Origin: a bacterium
GTDB lineage: Bacteria > Vulcanimicrobiota > Xenobia > Xenobiales > JADMJV01
DNA length: 42,770 bases
Direction of reading: 5' to 3'
Assembly: GCA_030149525.1 (NCBI GenBank)
Contig: JASBRJ010000332.1
Span: 1 to 42,770, forward strand
The position numbers and the translations under genes were made by a program. Below, piece by piece: positions 1-9,198 of this stretch (position 1 is its first letter; each line of letters starts with the position of its first letter). Under the pieces are notes generated by a model. The model was not told the DNA's origin, made no database searches, and saw only the letters and a program-made list of their open reading frames with translations.

Positions 1-1
1 C

Positions 2-739
2 TTTATGGAAGAGAATGTCCCACAGCATGTTCACCCCTGGGCCGTTGCACCAGGAGACCGGAGCGGTCCGATCATCAATCTCGATCCCACCGGCGAGGAG
101 CCCGTAGCCGCTCATATGCGACCGGGTGCTCGCCCCCCTGAGAAGCCCCCCGAGGCCCTTCCCAACAGATTGCCGCGACCGGGAGAGTCCGGGGCTTCGT
201 CTCAATCGACTCCCCCGGAGCGGGTGGAGACTGTGCAAATTCCTCCCGCCGAGGGGATTCCACAACATGTGACAACCCAGGGGGGACCCTCCGCCTCTAC
301 GACGATTTCTCAGCCGGCGGCAGTGGACCCTAACGGTCTGCAACCTATTCCGGAGCCGCCCAAAGAAACACCCCGGGATGTTCCTTTCGAGCACTCCGGC
401 AAGCTCACTCAAAGTTCGGCTCAGAATTCCGTTTTTCTGGTCACCGTCCTCGGCGGGACCTGGACTGCGGAAAAGAAGAGCCGAATTTTAAAGCTCAAGC
501 TCAATCAGGAAAACAGAAGCAAAGTTGCCCAGTCGAACCTTGGAAGCTTTACCGTTCGTTGCGCTGACGGCAGCAGGGTAGAGGCGAGCCGCACTCGTTC
601 TTATCTGCCGGACGGGACGCTCGACCCCGGCGGTGCCCGCGACGGAGAACTGATCTTCCGTTTTTCTTCCGCACAGACTCCTGAGGTGGTCGAGTTGGAG
701 GGGGCGCTTCGTCTGACCGTCCCCCTTCGGCTCCAGTAG
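2..739 (+). CDS. Hypothetical proline-rich protein, probably 5'-truncated by the window edge
   Basis: The frame is open to the first bases of the window, so the first ATG at position 5 may be internal; there is no room to see a ribosome binding site. The first ~125 residues are rich in Pro, Gly, Glu and Gln, contain no hydrophobic segment and look disordered; PQHV occurs twice. The last ~115 residues look like a compact beta-strand domain with alternating hydrophobic residues, ending in a strand-like segment rich in Leu and Val. This could be a small beta-sandwich, but I cannot assign a family. The next gene lies 166 bp downstream with its own ribosome binding site. Function unknown. Confidence 0.7.
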   Translation, partial: FMEENVPQHVHPWAVAPGDRSGPIINLDPTGEEPVAAHMRPGARPPEKPPEALPNRLPRPGESGASSQSTPPERVETVQIPPAEGIPQHVTTQGGPSASTTISQPAAVDPNGLQPIPEPPKETPRDVPFEHSGKLTQSSAQNSVFLVTVLGGTWTAEKKSRILKLKLNQENRSKVAQSNLGSFTVRCADGSRVEASRTRSYLPDGTLDPGGARDGELIFRFSSAQTPEVVELEGALRLTVPLRLQ

Positions 740-852
740 CGTCGTAACGACCCGATAAAATCGCCTTTCTTTCGAGGAGAGGATTCTCGATCCCGTTTGC
801 GAAGCCCCGCTTCATATTTGCCCATTCGGCAACATCCCACTAGGGAGGCCAG

Positions 853-890
853 CGAGTCGTAAATCCATTTTTTACGGGGGAGACGGCTCG
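853..890 (+). promoter_or_regulatory. Inverted repeats in the leader of the beta-propeller lipoprotein gene
   Basis: Two nested dyads lie just upstream of the GGAGGTG ribosome binding site (about 898-904). The outer pair is CGAGTCGT (853-860) with ACGGCTCG (883-890), eight pairs including one G-T. The inner pair is CGTAAA (858-863) with TTTACG (871-876). The two share bases, so only one can form at a time. The position allows an RNA leader structure or an operator, but nothing shows which, if either. Confidence 0.25.
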
Positions 891-905
891 ATTCACGGAG
901 GTGTT

Positions 906-2534
906 ATGAGGAAGAGTAGATTTCTTTTAAATCTGATCGCGGCAACGGCTATAGGGCTGTCCGTTTTCGGATGTGATTCAAGTAGTACAGAGGCTGTGCA
1001 GGGCGTTAGCGACCTCACCGTCGGTGCCGGGTCGAACAACGGCCAGATTGCGACCGAGCGTCAAAATCTACGCGAGTATATGATTGTAGGGGAGAGGGGG
1101 ATTGAAACTTTTCAGCCTAACTACGGCAACAACCAGGGTGACCCGGCTGACGCTGCCACGGTGGTCGCTTCTCCCGGTGACGGAGTTGTCGACAACAGGC
1201 GCGCTGCACTGTGGGAGCTTTTGGGTGTTGCTGAGCGGCCCACTCCAAACTCGAACATTGTGGGGCCCGGAACCACAAGTACCACTGCGCCGCAGGTGCC
1301 CACGGTGGGAGGATCGTTCTCCAACCAGGGTACCACCGGCTACCACTCGGTGGCTATCGACCCGACCGGCAATTTTGTGGTCATGATCAGCCGAGGGCGA
1401 AATCGTGGTCTGACCGGTGACACCGGAACTCTTACCGGTGCTCAAATGCAGATTTTCAAAATCGGACCTCAAGATGCGTTCGACCAGACGTTCCCCCCCG
1501 TGTTCGAGTTCCAAGCCACGGCCGACCCGCTTCCGATTCTGGTTTTTAACAATACCAACCAGGGAGCTTTCGTCTCCGGAGAGTGGAGCCCCGATGCCCG
1601 GAACTACTACTGCTGTATCGACGGAACGATTCGTGCTTTCGGCATCGACGGAACGATCGGTCGCTTGACCCTTGTTGATTCCAAAACATTTCCCGCCGGC
1701 ACGCCTCCCACGGGCACCGTGGGAAGCACCATCAACAACGCGGCTCAACTGCTGTTCACTCCCGATGGTTCGGTGATGTACGCCATCGATAACGGCAACA
1801 ATCAGATCATTCCTTACGCCCGCAACGCCTCTACCGGTCAGTTGACGGCGCAGGCGGCAGTGCCCACGGTTGTCGACCCTCGAGGAGCTACTATCGATCG
1901 CAGCGGTAAGTTTCTCTATATCGTAGGTCGTGAATCCGGAGATCTTGCCGGATACAGTATCGGTGCCAACGGCGCCCTCACTCAAATCGAGGTGTTCGCC
2001 AACTTCGGGCCCATTGCGGTGAACCTCGGCTCTCGCCTAGGTGATGTTGACTGCAGCCCTATAAACGACCAACTGTTTCTCTCGACCTATCGTGGAGTGA
2101 CTCAGGGCTACAGCATCAACCCCACGACCGGTCTTCTGAATGCCGTGGGTGCCTCGAGCAACGTATTGGCCGGAGTCCGAAACGTCAACAACATCGAGGT
2201 GGAGCCCACCGGTGCTTTCATTCTGTCTTCTTGCGAAGCTGACAGGGAAGCTCCCACAAGCTTCTTCGCCAATATCGACTCGAACGCTAACGGGACCGGA
2301 CAACCGGTCAACGTAGCCACTCCTGCTGCGGCCACCGACTCAGTGGGTAGGATCGTTTATGCGGTCACCGATAGTGCGAATCTGTCTTTCGACGGTGCCG
2401 TGACTATCTCGCGGATCAATCCCGACGGCTCTGTGAGAATCGAGCGACAGGTGTCTGCCACCAACCCTTACGGAATCGACTTCTTCCAAAGAGTGATCAC
2501 GCCGCCTGCGGGTGCCGCGACCACAACTCCGTAA
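906..2534 (+). CDS. Lipoprotein with lactonase-type (Pgl-like) seven-bladed beta-propeller
   Basis: The 542-aa product begins with a lipoprotein signal: a basic start, a hydrophobic core and Cys23 in VFGC, so it should be lipid-anchored outside the cytoplasm. From about residue 140 on, repeated blade-like units of the form 'ID.sG.f.yv....g.l..y.i...G.L' appear, for example around residues 285-330 and 335-365. This is the pattern of the 6-phosphogluconolactonase/lactonase beta-propeller family. An enzyme activity is uncertain, because many secreted members of this fold are uncharacterised. The start has a GGAGGTG ribosome binding site 1-2 bases upstream. A strong terminator follows. Residues 23-130 are Asn/Thr/Gly-rich and probably flexible. 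It precedes two Ig-like lipoproteins and may belong to the same envelope set. Confidence 0.85.
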   Translation: MRKSRFLLNLIAATAIGLSVFGCDSSSTEAVQGVSDLTVGAGSNNGQIATERQNLREYMIVGERGIETFQPNYGNNQGDPADAATVVASPGDGVVDNRRAALWELLGVAERPTPNSNIVGPGTTSTTAPQVPTVGGSFSNQGTTGYHSVAIDPTGNFVVMISRGRNRGLTGDTGTLTGAQMQIFKIGPQDAFDQTFPPVFEFQATADPLPILVFNNTNQGAFVSGEWSPDARNYYCCIDGTIRAFGIDGTIGRLTLVDSKTFPAGTPPTGTVGSTINNAAQLLFTPDGSVMYAIDNGNNQIIPYARNASTGQLTAQAAVPTVVDPRGATIDRSGKFLYIVGRESGDLAGYSIGANGALTQIEVFANFGPIAVNLGSRLGDVDCSPINDQLFLSTYRGVTQGYSINPTTGLLNAVGASSNVLAGVRNVNNIEVEPTGAFILSSCEADREAPTSFFANIDSNANGTGQPVNVATPAAATDSVGRIVYAVTDSANLSFDGAVTISRINPDGSVRIERQVSATNPYGIDFFQRVITPPAGAATTTP

Positions 2535-2541
2535 CTCGGGT

Positions 2542-2584
2542 AACTGCCGGACGGGGATCCCCGTTCGGCAGTTTTAGTTTTTTT
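2542..2584 (+). terminator. Rho-independent terminator after the beta-propeller lipoprotein gene
   Basis: A long hairpin with arms AACTGCCGGACGGGG and CCCCGTTCGGCAGTT (2542-2573, one G-T pair) is followed by a T-rich tract broken by one AG. It ends the upstream gene's transcript. Confidence 0.85.
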
Positions 2585-2586
2585 AA

Positions 2587-2601
2587 ACCCCCTTCGGGGG
2601 T
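2587..2601 (+). other. Short UUCG-type hairpin in the leader of the next lipoprotein gene
   Basis: ACCCCC and GGGGGT flank TTC; it can also be read as CCCC-TTCG-GGGG with the very stable UUCG loop. It lies right after the main terminator and about 25 bases before the next ribosome binding site. It may be a second terminator stem (TATTT follows) or an mRNA 5' stabiliser. Confidence 0.4.
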
Positions 2602-2638
2602 ATTTAGGCCCCTCGTGGGCATAATCAGGAGGTTTATT

Positions 2639-3652
2639 ATGAGATACAGGTCGCTTTGGGCCTTTCTTGTCATCAGTTTCGTGAGCTTAGGTCTGGTAGG
2701 TTGTGGTTCATCCAACGATAACACCAATTTCGTGAACACCGCTAACCCGCCCGTCCAAACCACTGGAGCTGTCCAGTTCAGTTTCGTCAATCCGCAGGCG
2801 TTTACAGTGGATGCAGCCACTTCTTCGCTTCTTTTCGAGTTCTTCGCAGCGGGCAATACGACCACTCCGGTAGTTACCAGCACCCAGAACTTCGCCGCCA
2901 CCGTGACCGTGAACAACGTTCCTGTCTCTGTGACCAGCGTTCGGATTACGGGATTTAACGCTAATCGCATTCCACTCTTTACCATCGATCAGGCTATTTC
3001 GGTCACCGGAGGTCAAACCACCGTGGTGCCAGGTCTTGGAACGGTTGTACCGGTCACCTTGAAGAAACTGCGTCTTGCCGGTGGAAGCGTCTTCGATACC
3101 GACAAAGAGATCACGTCTCTGACTGTTGAAGTCGGTGGCACCGGTCAGGTTTTCCTCTTCGGTGAATACAGCAACGGCTCCAACGTTTTGCTCGGCTCAC
3201 AGGCCACTTACGCCATTCTTACCGGCGGCGGCGGCTTTGCTAGCGTGAACCCGAACGGAACCGTTTCCGGGCTTTCGGTTGGAACAACTCAGTTGTTGGC
3301 AAGCTTCAGCGGTCAAACCCTGAACATCCCTCTGGCTGTGGTGACTCCTGGAACTCAGAACTACACTTCGATCCAAGTCACTAACACCACCAAGCCGATT
3401 CCTGTGACCGCCGGCAATCCGGTTCAGATCAACACCTCTGGAACCACTTCAGGCGGCAATGTGTTCGGTTTGAACGCTTCAACTCTCACCTACACCTTAA
3501 GCAACACAACCGATTTCTCCGTTACCAACGGCGGTCAGGTGAGTGTGAACACAGGGGTGGCTGCCGGAACGACGGCCACTGTGACGGTGAGCTTCACCAA
3601 CCCCAACACGACCACTGTCACCACAACCGTCAACGTTGTAGTCGGCCAGTAG
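2639..3652 (+). CDS. Ig-like (BIG2-type) lipoprotein
   Basis: I chose ATG at 2639 because AGGAGG lies at 2627-2632 and because it gives a clean signal peptide; an upstream GTG at 2615 would add eight residues and lacks a ribosome binding site. The 337-aa product has a hydrophobic signal and lipobox LVGC with Cys22. Residues ~35-150 form a beta-rich domain that matches the start of the next gene's product (pattern 'F.fv.aq....vp...s.LrFEFF'). A bacterial Ig-like 2 domain follows at ~165-245, with the typical 'v..nGtvsGlsvGttqllAsf.gqt' signature. The C-terminal ~90 residues are Thr/Asn/Val-rich, probably another beta-sandwich. Likely outside the cell or in the periplasm; the ligand is unknown. 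Confidence 0.85.
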   Translation: MRYRSLWAFLVISFVSLGLVGCGSSNDNTNFVNTANPPVQTTGAVQFSFVNPQAFTVDAATSSLLFEFFAAGNTTTPVVTSTQNFAATVTVNNVPVSVTSVRITGFNANRIPLFTIDQAISVTGGQTTVVPGLGTVVPVTLKKLRLAGGSVFDTDKEITSLTVEVGGTGQVFLFGEYSNGSNVLLGSQATYAILTGGGGFASVNPNGTVSGLSVGTTQLLASFSGQTLNIPLAVVTPGTQNYTSIQVTNTTKPIPVTAGNPVQINTSGTTSGGNVFGLNASTLTYTLSNTTDFSVTNGGQVSVNTGVAAGTTATVTVSFTNPNTTTVTTTVNVVVGQ

Positions 3653-3670
3653 TCTTCACCGCGTAAGCGA

Positions 3671-3702
3671 AAAACTCCGCAGAGTTTCTGCGGAGTTTTT
3701 TT
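3671..3702 (+). terminator. Rho-independent terminator
   Basis: A perfect 12-bp stem, AAACTCCGCAGA (3672-3683) with TCTGCGGAGTTT (3687-3698), loop GTT, runs directly into a T tract. It ends the 2639-3652 transcript. Confidence 0.95.
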
Positions 3703-3785
3703 CATGTCCGGCTTCTTGCGGCCTGACGGCAATTGTCGGGGGAATTTTATCACCGAAGATCCGGGTCGAAAGGGAAGGAACTCTT

Positions 3786-3802
3786 AAGTTATCGACTAAC
3801 TT
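3786..3802. promoter_or_regulatory. Perfect short dyad upstream of the large Ig-like lipoprotein gene
   Basis: AAGTTA-TCGAC-TAACTT forms a perfect inverted repeat with 6-bp arms and a 5-bp spacer, centred ~66 bp before the TTG start at 3860. The size fits a dimeric repressor or activator site, but no regulator can be named. The rest of 3703-3859 shows no gene. Confidence 0.25.
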
Positions 3803-3859
3803 TGGGTCTCCGATTAGGGCATGATCATTTCTATGTCCACATTTTGGAGGGAGTAGGTT

Positions 3860-6800
3860 TTGAGATTTAACCAAACAACTGACCTGACATCCCCGCATTC
3901 TCTGAAGAGGTCTATCCTCGGAGTCTTCGTTGCTTTCATCTGTGCGCTTTTCGCAGCCGGATGCTCAAGCGGCGGTTCCGGTGGTAACGATTTCGTAGCT
4001 TCTCCCGGCGGCGGCGCCGGGAATGGTGGCGCACCTGCGGGCAACGGTTCAGTAACATTTAATTTTGTGAGAGCACAGACAGCGGTCCAGGTTCCGACCA
4101 ACACTGCCAATCTGCGCTTCGAGTTTTTCAGTGGACTACAGGGTGGCGGCGCACTCGTATTCAAAGATACGAGAGCTTTTGCCAACAGCATTACCATCGA
4201 CAACGTCCCGTCATCGGCCCGATCTTCTGTGGTCACCGCCCTGACGACGGAGGGTTTCCCTGTACGCACGTTTACCGTCGACCTGACTGTGTCCGTCGGT
4301 GGAACGACCACCGTCGATGCGACTGCGGGAACCAGTGCCCCGGTAACAGTAACAGGTATCACCTCAAGTCCTTCGCAGGTTGCGCTAGGCCTTGGAGATA
4401 CCACCCAACTGCTTATCAGTGCTCAGTTCTCCAACGGCGACGTCGTGGCGCTCTCGGGTGCCTTGTCGAGTCAGGTGACTTTCACGTCCAACAACACCAG
4501 TGTGGTTTCTGTCAGTGCTAACGGCACTCTCACCGCGGGCGTGGCCGGAACGACAACCGTGACCGCATCTTTTATGGGGCAAACCGTCAACGTGACGGTT
4601 GCCGTCGGAAACGGAATCACTCCGCCTCCCACGGTTCAGAACCTCACCATTACAACGGTTGAGACTCAGCCGATCAGCTTGCCGCGCGGAACGGTTTCCC
4701 AACCTATCACCGTCACGGCTACTTTCAGCGATAACACGACCCGAAATCTGACTGCCACAAACGGCGTGAACTTCACGTTCACCGGCACGGGAGTCTCTGT
4801 TAACGCCAATAATCAGATCGCTGTTGAAGGCAATGCACCGCTCGGAAATCAGACGCTCACCGCGTCTTTCGGCGGATTGACGGCTGCCGTCCAGGTGACT
4901 GTTAACGACGCTACAGTCCAGCAGGGTAGTCTGACGGCAAGTCCAGCATCGGTTTCCTTACCCTTCGGTGGATTTGAGCAGCAGATTGCGATTTCCGCAA
5001 CCTTTACCAACGGTCAAACCCTGCCTCTCAATCCCGACGGCCAGGTCTCTTACCCGACCACGGGAACCAATGTAACGATTAACGACGTCACGGGTGTTCT
5101 CACCACGAACAGCAACGGTACAGCCGGAACCGAGACGATCACGATCTCCACTGTCGCCGACGCCAACATTAATCTGCCGGGTGGCATCACTGTTAACGTA
5201 CCTGTCACGGTAGGCAGCGTGACTGTGACCAGCCTCACCATCACTCCCAACGTGGTTCCTTTAGCCGGAGCGGTTTTCGCACCCGGTCAAACCCAGGAGT
5301 TTTCGGTTGTAGCCAACCTTTCCAACAACACCACGGTGAACGTCTCCGACTTTGCTTCGCTGCAACTTCAGGTGACCAGTGGTGGAAACTTCGTGGTAGC
5401 CAACGGCAAACAGATTGTTGCCATCGCTCCCACCCCTGCCAACACCCCGTCTGTGGTGTCTTTTAACATCCCCAACTCGGGTCTCCCGGCCCCTGCCACT
5501 GTGAACGTCACGGTGGTGGCCGAGGTGGTTGCCAACTTCTCGGATATCGAATACCGCTTCGGTGGTATCCGAATTCCGGCTAACAAGACGGTTAACTTGC
5601 CTCGTGGTTATGTCGGCGTCTTCGAAGTTTTCGCGACTTTCAATACGGGTGTGACCCGTCGTCTGAGAGCCGATGAGTATGAGATCCGTGGTGAGGCTGA
5701 GCTTAACGGCAACAACGGTGCTGCCATTCAGCTCTTCAGAGACGGCTACACGCCGGAAGCCATCAATGGTCAATTCATTGATGGGCAACCTGTGGATCTC
5801 AACATTGCGCCTCTTGGAACGGATGCTACTGCCTTCAATACGGCTGAGGCTCAAGTGGATGACATTTTCTTCCGTCCTCGAACGGTAGCAAGCGTCGGTG
5901 ACACGGTGGATGCTCGTGTGGTTACCGGTTCTACCACCAGTAACGGAAGCACCCGCGGTGTCGCGGCAACTCGGAGTACCTTCCGGGCCGTGGTGGCCGA
6001 CTGGCGTCGAGGTGAAGCCTACCAGGGTAACCTCAACTACACTGTTGGCGCTATGAACCCCAGCCTGTCCGCCAATGCAACTACGGGCGCCGATGGAAAT
6101 AGGGTTTCGCCCGGTTCCCAACGTGACTTCGACGTGGTTCTCAACAGAAGCGTGACCGGTTATACCGGTGCGGTAGACGGCTCGGGATTCCCCACCAACC
6201 CGTCCGACGATGGTTTGAGCCTCCCCGGAGTCTCGGTCACCGTCATCGACCCTAAAACAGTGACTTTCGTTTCCGCCGGCTTCCTGAACTACCCCACGGA
6301 CAATCAGGTTCCCGTGGGTGCCGTTCGGGAGTTTGAGGTACGAGTGAGCTTCTCGGCCGTGGTCGCAAGCGACTCCATTTCCGATAACGCCGACCTCCCT
6401 GCAGGTGGTCCTACGGTTCAAGCCATTCCGAACTGGAAGTTGGCTGAAGCTAACGTCACTATCGCTTCGCAGATCGGGCTGTCCGCAAACAGCTTCGTGG
6501 AGCACACACCCACCGAGATCGGGTTCATCGGAATCACTTCCGAGACACCCGTCGACGTGAACACCACCTTCGTCAGGGCGCAGCCTCTGCTCGGAGACAA
6601 TGTGCGTCCTCTGGCCACCGTCCCGCCTGCAGTCGACCCAGTTAGCATGGCCTACCAGGCGGCTACCTACGAAGAGATAACCCGGGTTTTCGGAACCAGC
6701 TTCGACTTAACTGGAGCTGAGTTCACCGGCTTGGTTCCCTCTCGTGACCCTGGTCCTGCTCCGAACAACCAGCAGACCAATGAAGCTCGCGCAGGCGGCG

Positions 6801-7300
6801 CGCCGAACGATGTTCAGACCCGTACGGTCGTTGATGTCCCCGGACAGAGCATCGATATCGTCGATCCCAACCTGTTCAGCATCGATCCTATCAACCCCGC
6901 CGGAACCGGAACACCTTTGGTGCTCAATGTTGGTGCCGGCGACGACTTCCGAACCGTCGTTCAGTACGAGGCCGGTCAGCCTGTGGTTGACCGCTCCCTC
7001 GACTATCCGCCGGTCGCTTTCTTCGGGACTCCCCCTGCCGGCTCCGCCAGAGGCGTTCAAGCCACGGGTGGTCTCAGGGTGAGCGGGATTAACGCAGCCG
7101 GTGGAGTGGCCACTCTGCCTACCGTCATCTCAAACGTGATCGGTAACCCTGCTGCGGAAATCGTGGTTGTCGCGGTGGACTCTGTGGGTGAAGTGATCTC
7201 GGCTAAAGGTGTGTTCGCGAATGCGACCGGCTTTATCGTCGACTCTAACGGACAAGTGGGTAACGCTTCGTCCTTCACCACCATCAACGTCAATCCGTAA
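3860..7300 (+). CDS. Large multi-domain Ig-like lipoprotein
   Basis: The 1146-aa product starts at TTG, supported by GGAGGGAG at 3846-3853. An extended N-terminus precedes the hydrophobic core and lipobox AAGC with Cys35, followed by a Ser/Gly-rich tether. Residues ~50-150 match the N-terminal domain of the preceding lipoprotein, so the two are paralogues. A series of Ig-like beta domains follows at about 155-248 (clear BIG2 pattern), 258-350, 355-450 and 455-550. A further stretch to the C-terminus has variant domains and no catalytic motif I recognise. The composition is Thr/Val/Asn/Gly-rich with few Cys, typical of surface or adhesin-like proteins. A terminator follows, so it is probably monocistronic. 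Binding partner unknown. Confidence 0.85.
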   Translation: MRFNQTTDLTSPHSLKRSILGVFVAFICALFAAGCSSGGSGGNDFVASPGGGAGNGGAPAGNGSVTFNFVRAQTAVQVPTNTANLRFEFFSGLQGGGALVFKDTRAFANSITIDNVPSSARSSVVTALTTEGFPVRTFTVDLTVSVGGTTTVDATAGTSAPVTVTGITSSPSQVALGLGDTTQLLISAQFSNGDVVALSGALSSQVTFTSNNTSVVSVSANGTLTAGVAGTTTVTASFMGQTVNVTVAVGNGITPPPTVQNLTITTVETQPISLPRGTVSQPITVTATFSDNTTRNLTATNGVNFTFTGTGVSVNANNQIAVEGNAPLGNQTLTASFGGLTAAVQVTVNDATVQQGSLTASPASVSLPFGGFEQQIAISATFTNGQTLPLNPDGQVSYPTTGTNVTINDVTGVLTTNSNGTAGTETITISTVADANINLPGGITVNVPVTVGSVTVTSLTITPNVVPLAGAVFAPGQTQEFSVVANLSNNTTVNVSDFASLQLQVTSGGNFVVANGKQIVAIAPTPANTPSVVSFNIPNSGLPAPATVNVTVVAEVVANFSDIEYRFGGIRIPANKTVNLPRGYVGVFEVFATFNTGVTRRLRADEYEIRGEAELNGNNGAAIQLFRDGYTPEAINGQFIDGQPVDLNIAPLGTDATAFNTAEAQVDDIFFRPRTVASVGDTVDARVVTGSTTSNGSTRGVAATRSTFRAVVADWRRGEAYQGNLNYTVGAMNPSLSANATTGADGNRVSPGSQRDFDVVLNRSVTGYTGAVDGSGFPTNPSDDGLSLPGVSVTVIDPKTVTFVSAGFLNYPTDNQVPVGAVREFEVRVSFSAVVASDSISDNADLPAGGPTVQAIPNWKLAEANVTIASQIGLSANSFVEHTPTEIGFIGITSETPVDVNTTFVRAQPLLGDNVRPLATVPPAVDPVSMAYQAATYEEITRVFGTSFDLTGAEFTGLVPSRDPGPAPNNQQTNEARAGGAPNDVQTRTVVDVPGQSIDIVDPNLFSIDPINPAGTGTPLVLNVGAGDDFRTVVQYEAGQPVVDRSLDYPPVAFFGTPPAGSARGVQATGGLRVSGINAAGGVATLPTVISNVIGNPAAEIVVVAVDSVGEVISAKGVFANATGFIVDSNGQVGNASSFTTINVNP

Positions 7301-7322
7301 TCCTCCGATTTCGGAAATCAGG

Positions 7323-7353
7323 AAAAGCCTCGTCTTCGGACGGGGCTTTTTTT
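7323..7353 (+). terminator. Rho-independent terminator with TTCG loop
   Basis: AAAAGCCTCGTC (7323-7334), loop TTCG, then GACGGGGCTTTT (7339-7350, one G-T pair) and further T residues. It ends the large Ig-like lipoprotein transcript. Confidence 0.95.
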
Positions 7354-7423
7354 GTGGCGGGGAAGGCTGGCTCTCCTCACTCGACGTAACTCTTCTGAGT
7401 GCAAGGTAGAGCGGGAGGAATGT

Positions 7424-8164
7424 ATGGCTGGAAAAACTGATGAAAAGCGACCCTTAACTCTAGAAGAGATGACGGAGCGACTTCTAGAGATTCCCTTTCT
7501 GGCTATCCTCGACGACGAGGAGCGCAAGACGCTTGCCGAGAGATTGAAGTCGCGTCGGACGACCAAGAACCAGCCGATTTTTCTTCAAGGGGATCCGGGT
7601 GATGAGATGTATCTCTTGCTCGAAGGTCGAGTCAGAATCTGCTGCGAGAGCCTCTCGGGAAGAGAAATCACGCTCGCTTTCCTGAAGGACGGAGGCTTTT
7701 TCGGGGAGATGGCTCTGTTGGATGGCGAACCCCGGTCGGCCACAGCCATAGCGGAGACGAAGGGGCAGCTTCTCATGCTGAGGCGGGCCGACTTTCAGAG
7801 CTTCCTGTTGGAGGTTCCCACGGCTGCTATTTCCCTTCTGGCCTTTATCAGTGGGCGGCTGAGGCGCGCTAATAATAAGATTCAGGACCTGGCGCTTTTG
7901 ACCGTTCGCGAGAGGCTAGCAGCGCTCTTGTTGGATCTTGCCGCCAGAGAAGGGGAACCGCTGAAAGGGGAGGCGGGGGTTCTCCTTCCCAAAGAGGTGA
8001 GTCATAAAGCTCTTTCCGGTCTGTTGGGAACAAGCCGCGAAACGGTGAGCAGGATGTGCTCGGACCTGAAGGAGCAAGAGCTTGTCACGCAAAAAGGCCG
8101 CCAACTTGTGATCCTTGACCTGGAAGGTCTCCGCAAAATATTTGCTGATGCTGGTGTTCGTTGA
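7424..8164 (+). CDS. Crp/Fnr-family transcription regulator
   Basis: ATG at 7424 was chosen because GGGAGGA lies at 7413-7419; a longer frame begins upstream but overlaps the terminator of the previous gene. The 246-aa product has an N-terminal cyclic-nucleotide-binding fold. Its cassette 'GEMALLDGEPRSATA' (residues ~103-117) has the Gly-Glu and Arg-Ser residues that bind the phosphate and ribose in cAMP-binding members. A long dimer helix follows. The C-terminal HTH_Crp winged helix contains the recognition-helix pattern SRETVSR, near residue 205. There is no N-terminal Cys cluster, so an iron-sulfur FNR role is unlikely. It overlaps the next gene by four bases (TTGA) and so is translationally coupled to it. 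The effector and the targets are unknown. Confidence 0.93.
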   Translation: MAGKTDEKRPLTLEEMTERLLEIPFLAILDDEERKTLAERLKSRRTTKNQPIFLQGDPGDEMYLLLEGRVRICCESLSGREITLAFLKDGGFFGEMALLDGEPRSATAIAETKGQLLMLRRADFQSFLLEVPTAAISLLAFISGRLRRANNKIQDLALLTVRERLAALLLDLAAREGEPLKGEAGVLLPKEVSHKALSGLLGTSRETVSRMCSDLKEQELVTQKGRQLVILDLEGLRKIFADAGVR

Positions 8165-9198
8165 CTGCCAAGAAAATTCTCAAGTCCCTTCGCATAATTT
8201 TAAGCTTCCTCATCGCCATCTATCTGATTCGATTTGTCATCAAGTCGAACGACGTCGATGTGGCTCAGGTGTGGAGAGACGTGGACCGCCGTTATCTTGC
8301 GGCCGCTTTCCTAGCTTTGGGCGTCGGCTTTTTTTTGGCCGCCTACCGTTGGTATATTTTGCTTCATCATATTCAGGTGGAGTTGAGCCTTGCCGTGGTC
8401 GTGCGGTTGGCTTTGATCGGACAGTTCTTCAATCTGTTCGTTCCCGGCGGAGTCGGCGGAGATCTGATTAAAGCGTTTTATCTTCGTAAAGATTCAGGCC
8501 CGAAGTTTGCTGAAGCCCTCCTCACCGTGCTTTTGGATAGAATCCTGGGTTTGACGGGCCTTCTTCTGTTGGCGCTCCTGGCCTTGGGGTTCAATCTCTC
8601 GTTGTTTTCTCAATCCGGACCAGAAGTGAGCGCGATCCTTGCCGTGGTGGCAGTGGCAGGGATAGGAGGTCTGGGTGTTGCTCTTACCTTCTTTCTCTGG
8701 CCCTTTCTCACACGCTTCTCCGAGCAGTTTCAAGCCCTCAATAACAAGCTGCCTTCAAAAGTGCAGGGGATTGCCGAGCGGGTCGTTTCAGCCTTTTCTC
8801 TATTGCGCTCCTCACCGCTCAAGGTGGGTTTGCTGCTGCTTTTCGCCATGGGAGGCCATCTGTTTGCCACCCTCTCGGTCTGTTTTCTGGGCCTCGGTTA
8901 CGGAGGGGTTGCTACCGTCGACTTCGAGCAGTTTTTGCTGGTGACTCAGATGTCGAATCTGGTGGCTGCGGTGCCTTTGACTCCAGGCGGATTGGGAGGC
9001 CGTGATCTCATTATGAGCTTCCTCCTCGGATTGAGTGGCGCCTCCGAAAAAGCCCAGGGAGCCATTCCCCTCTGTGTCACCAGTATCCTGATTTTGTGGA
9101 GTTGTATCGGTGGGTTTGCTCTCTTGTGGGAGAAAAAAGCTCACCCGGATGAGGTCGACCCAGGGGACGGGGAAGGCGAATCGAAGCTAGCGATATGA
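8161..9198 (+). CDS. Flippase-like integral membrane protein (LPG synthase TM / UPF0104 family)
   Basis: The 345-aa product starts at TTG, overlapping the regulator's stop as TTGA, with no strong ribosome binding site of its own. It has about eight hydrophobic segments. Two family-typical glycine motifs are present: 'NLFVPGGVGGDLIKAFYL' (near residue 87) and 'PLTPGGLGGRD' (near residue 273). This architecture is that of the MprF/AglD-type flippase-like family (DUF/UPF0104), whose members are linked to lipid or polyprenyl-glycan translocation; substrates are mostly unknown. The short C-terminal tail is acidic. It sits between a Crp-like regulator and a BON lipoprotein, all coupled, which suggests an envelope-related response operon. 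Confidence 0.88.
   Translation: MTAKKILKSLRIILSFLIAIYLIRFVIKSNDVDVAQVWRDVDRRYLAAAFLALGVGFFLAAYRWYILLHHIQVELSLAVVVRLALIGQFFNLFVPGGVGGDLIKAFYLRKDSGPKFAEALLTVLLDRILGLTGLLLLALLALGFNLSLFSQSGPEVSAILAVVAVAGIGGLGVALTFFLWPFLTRFSEQFQALNNKLPSKVQGIAERVVSAFSLLRSSPLKVGLLLLFAMGGHLFATLSVCFLGLGYGGVATVDFEQFLLVTQMSNLVAAVPLTPGGLGGRDLIMSFLLGLSGASEKAQGAIPLCVTSILILWSCIGGFALLWEKKAHPDEVDPGDGEGESKLAI

Noticed and set aside
5261-6505. A 414-codon minus-strand frame inside the large Ig-like lipoprotein gene
   Set aside because: Composition is shadow-like (Arg/His/Gly/Val), with no domain, and the plus-strand gene has a signal peptide, lipobox and Ig-like repeats.
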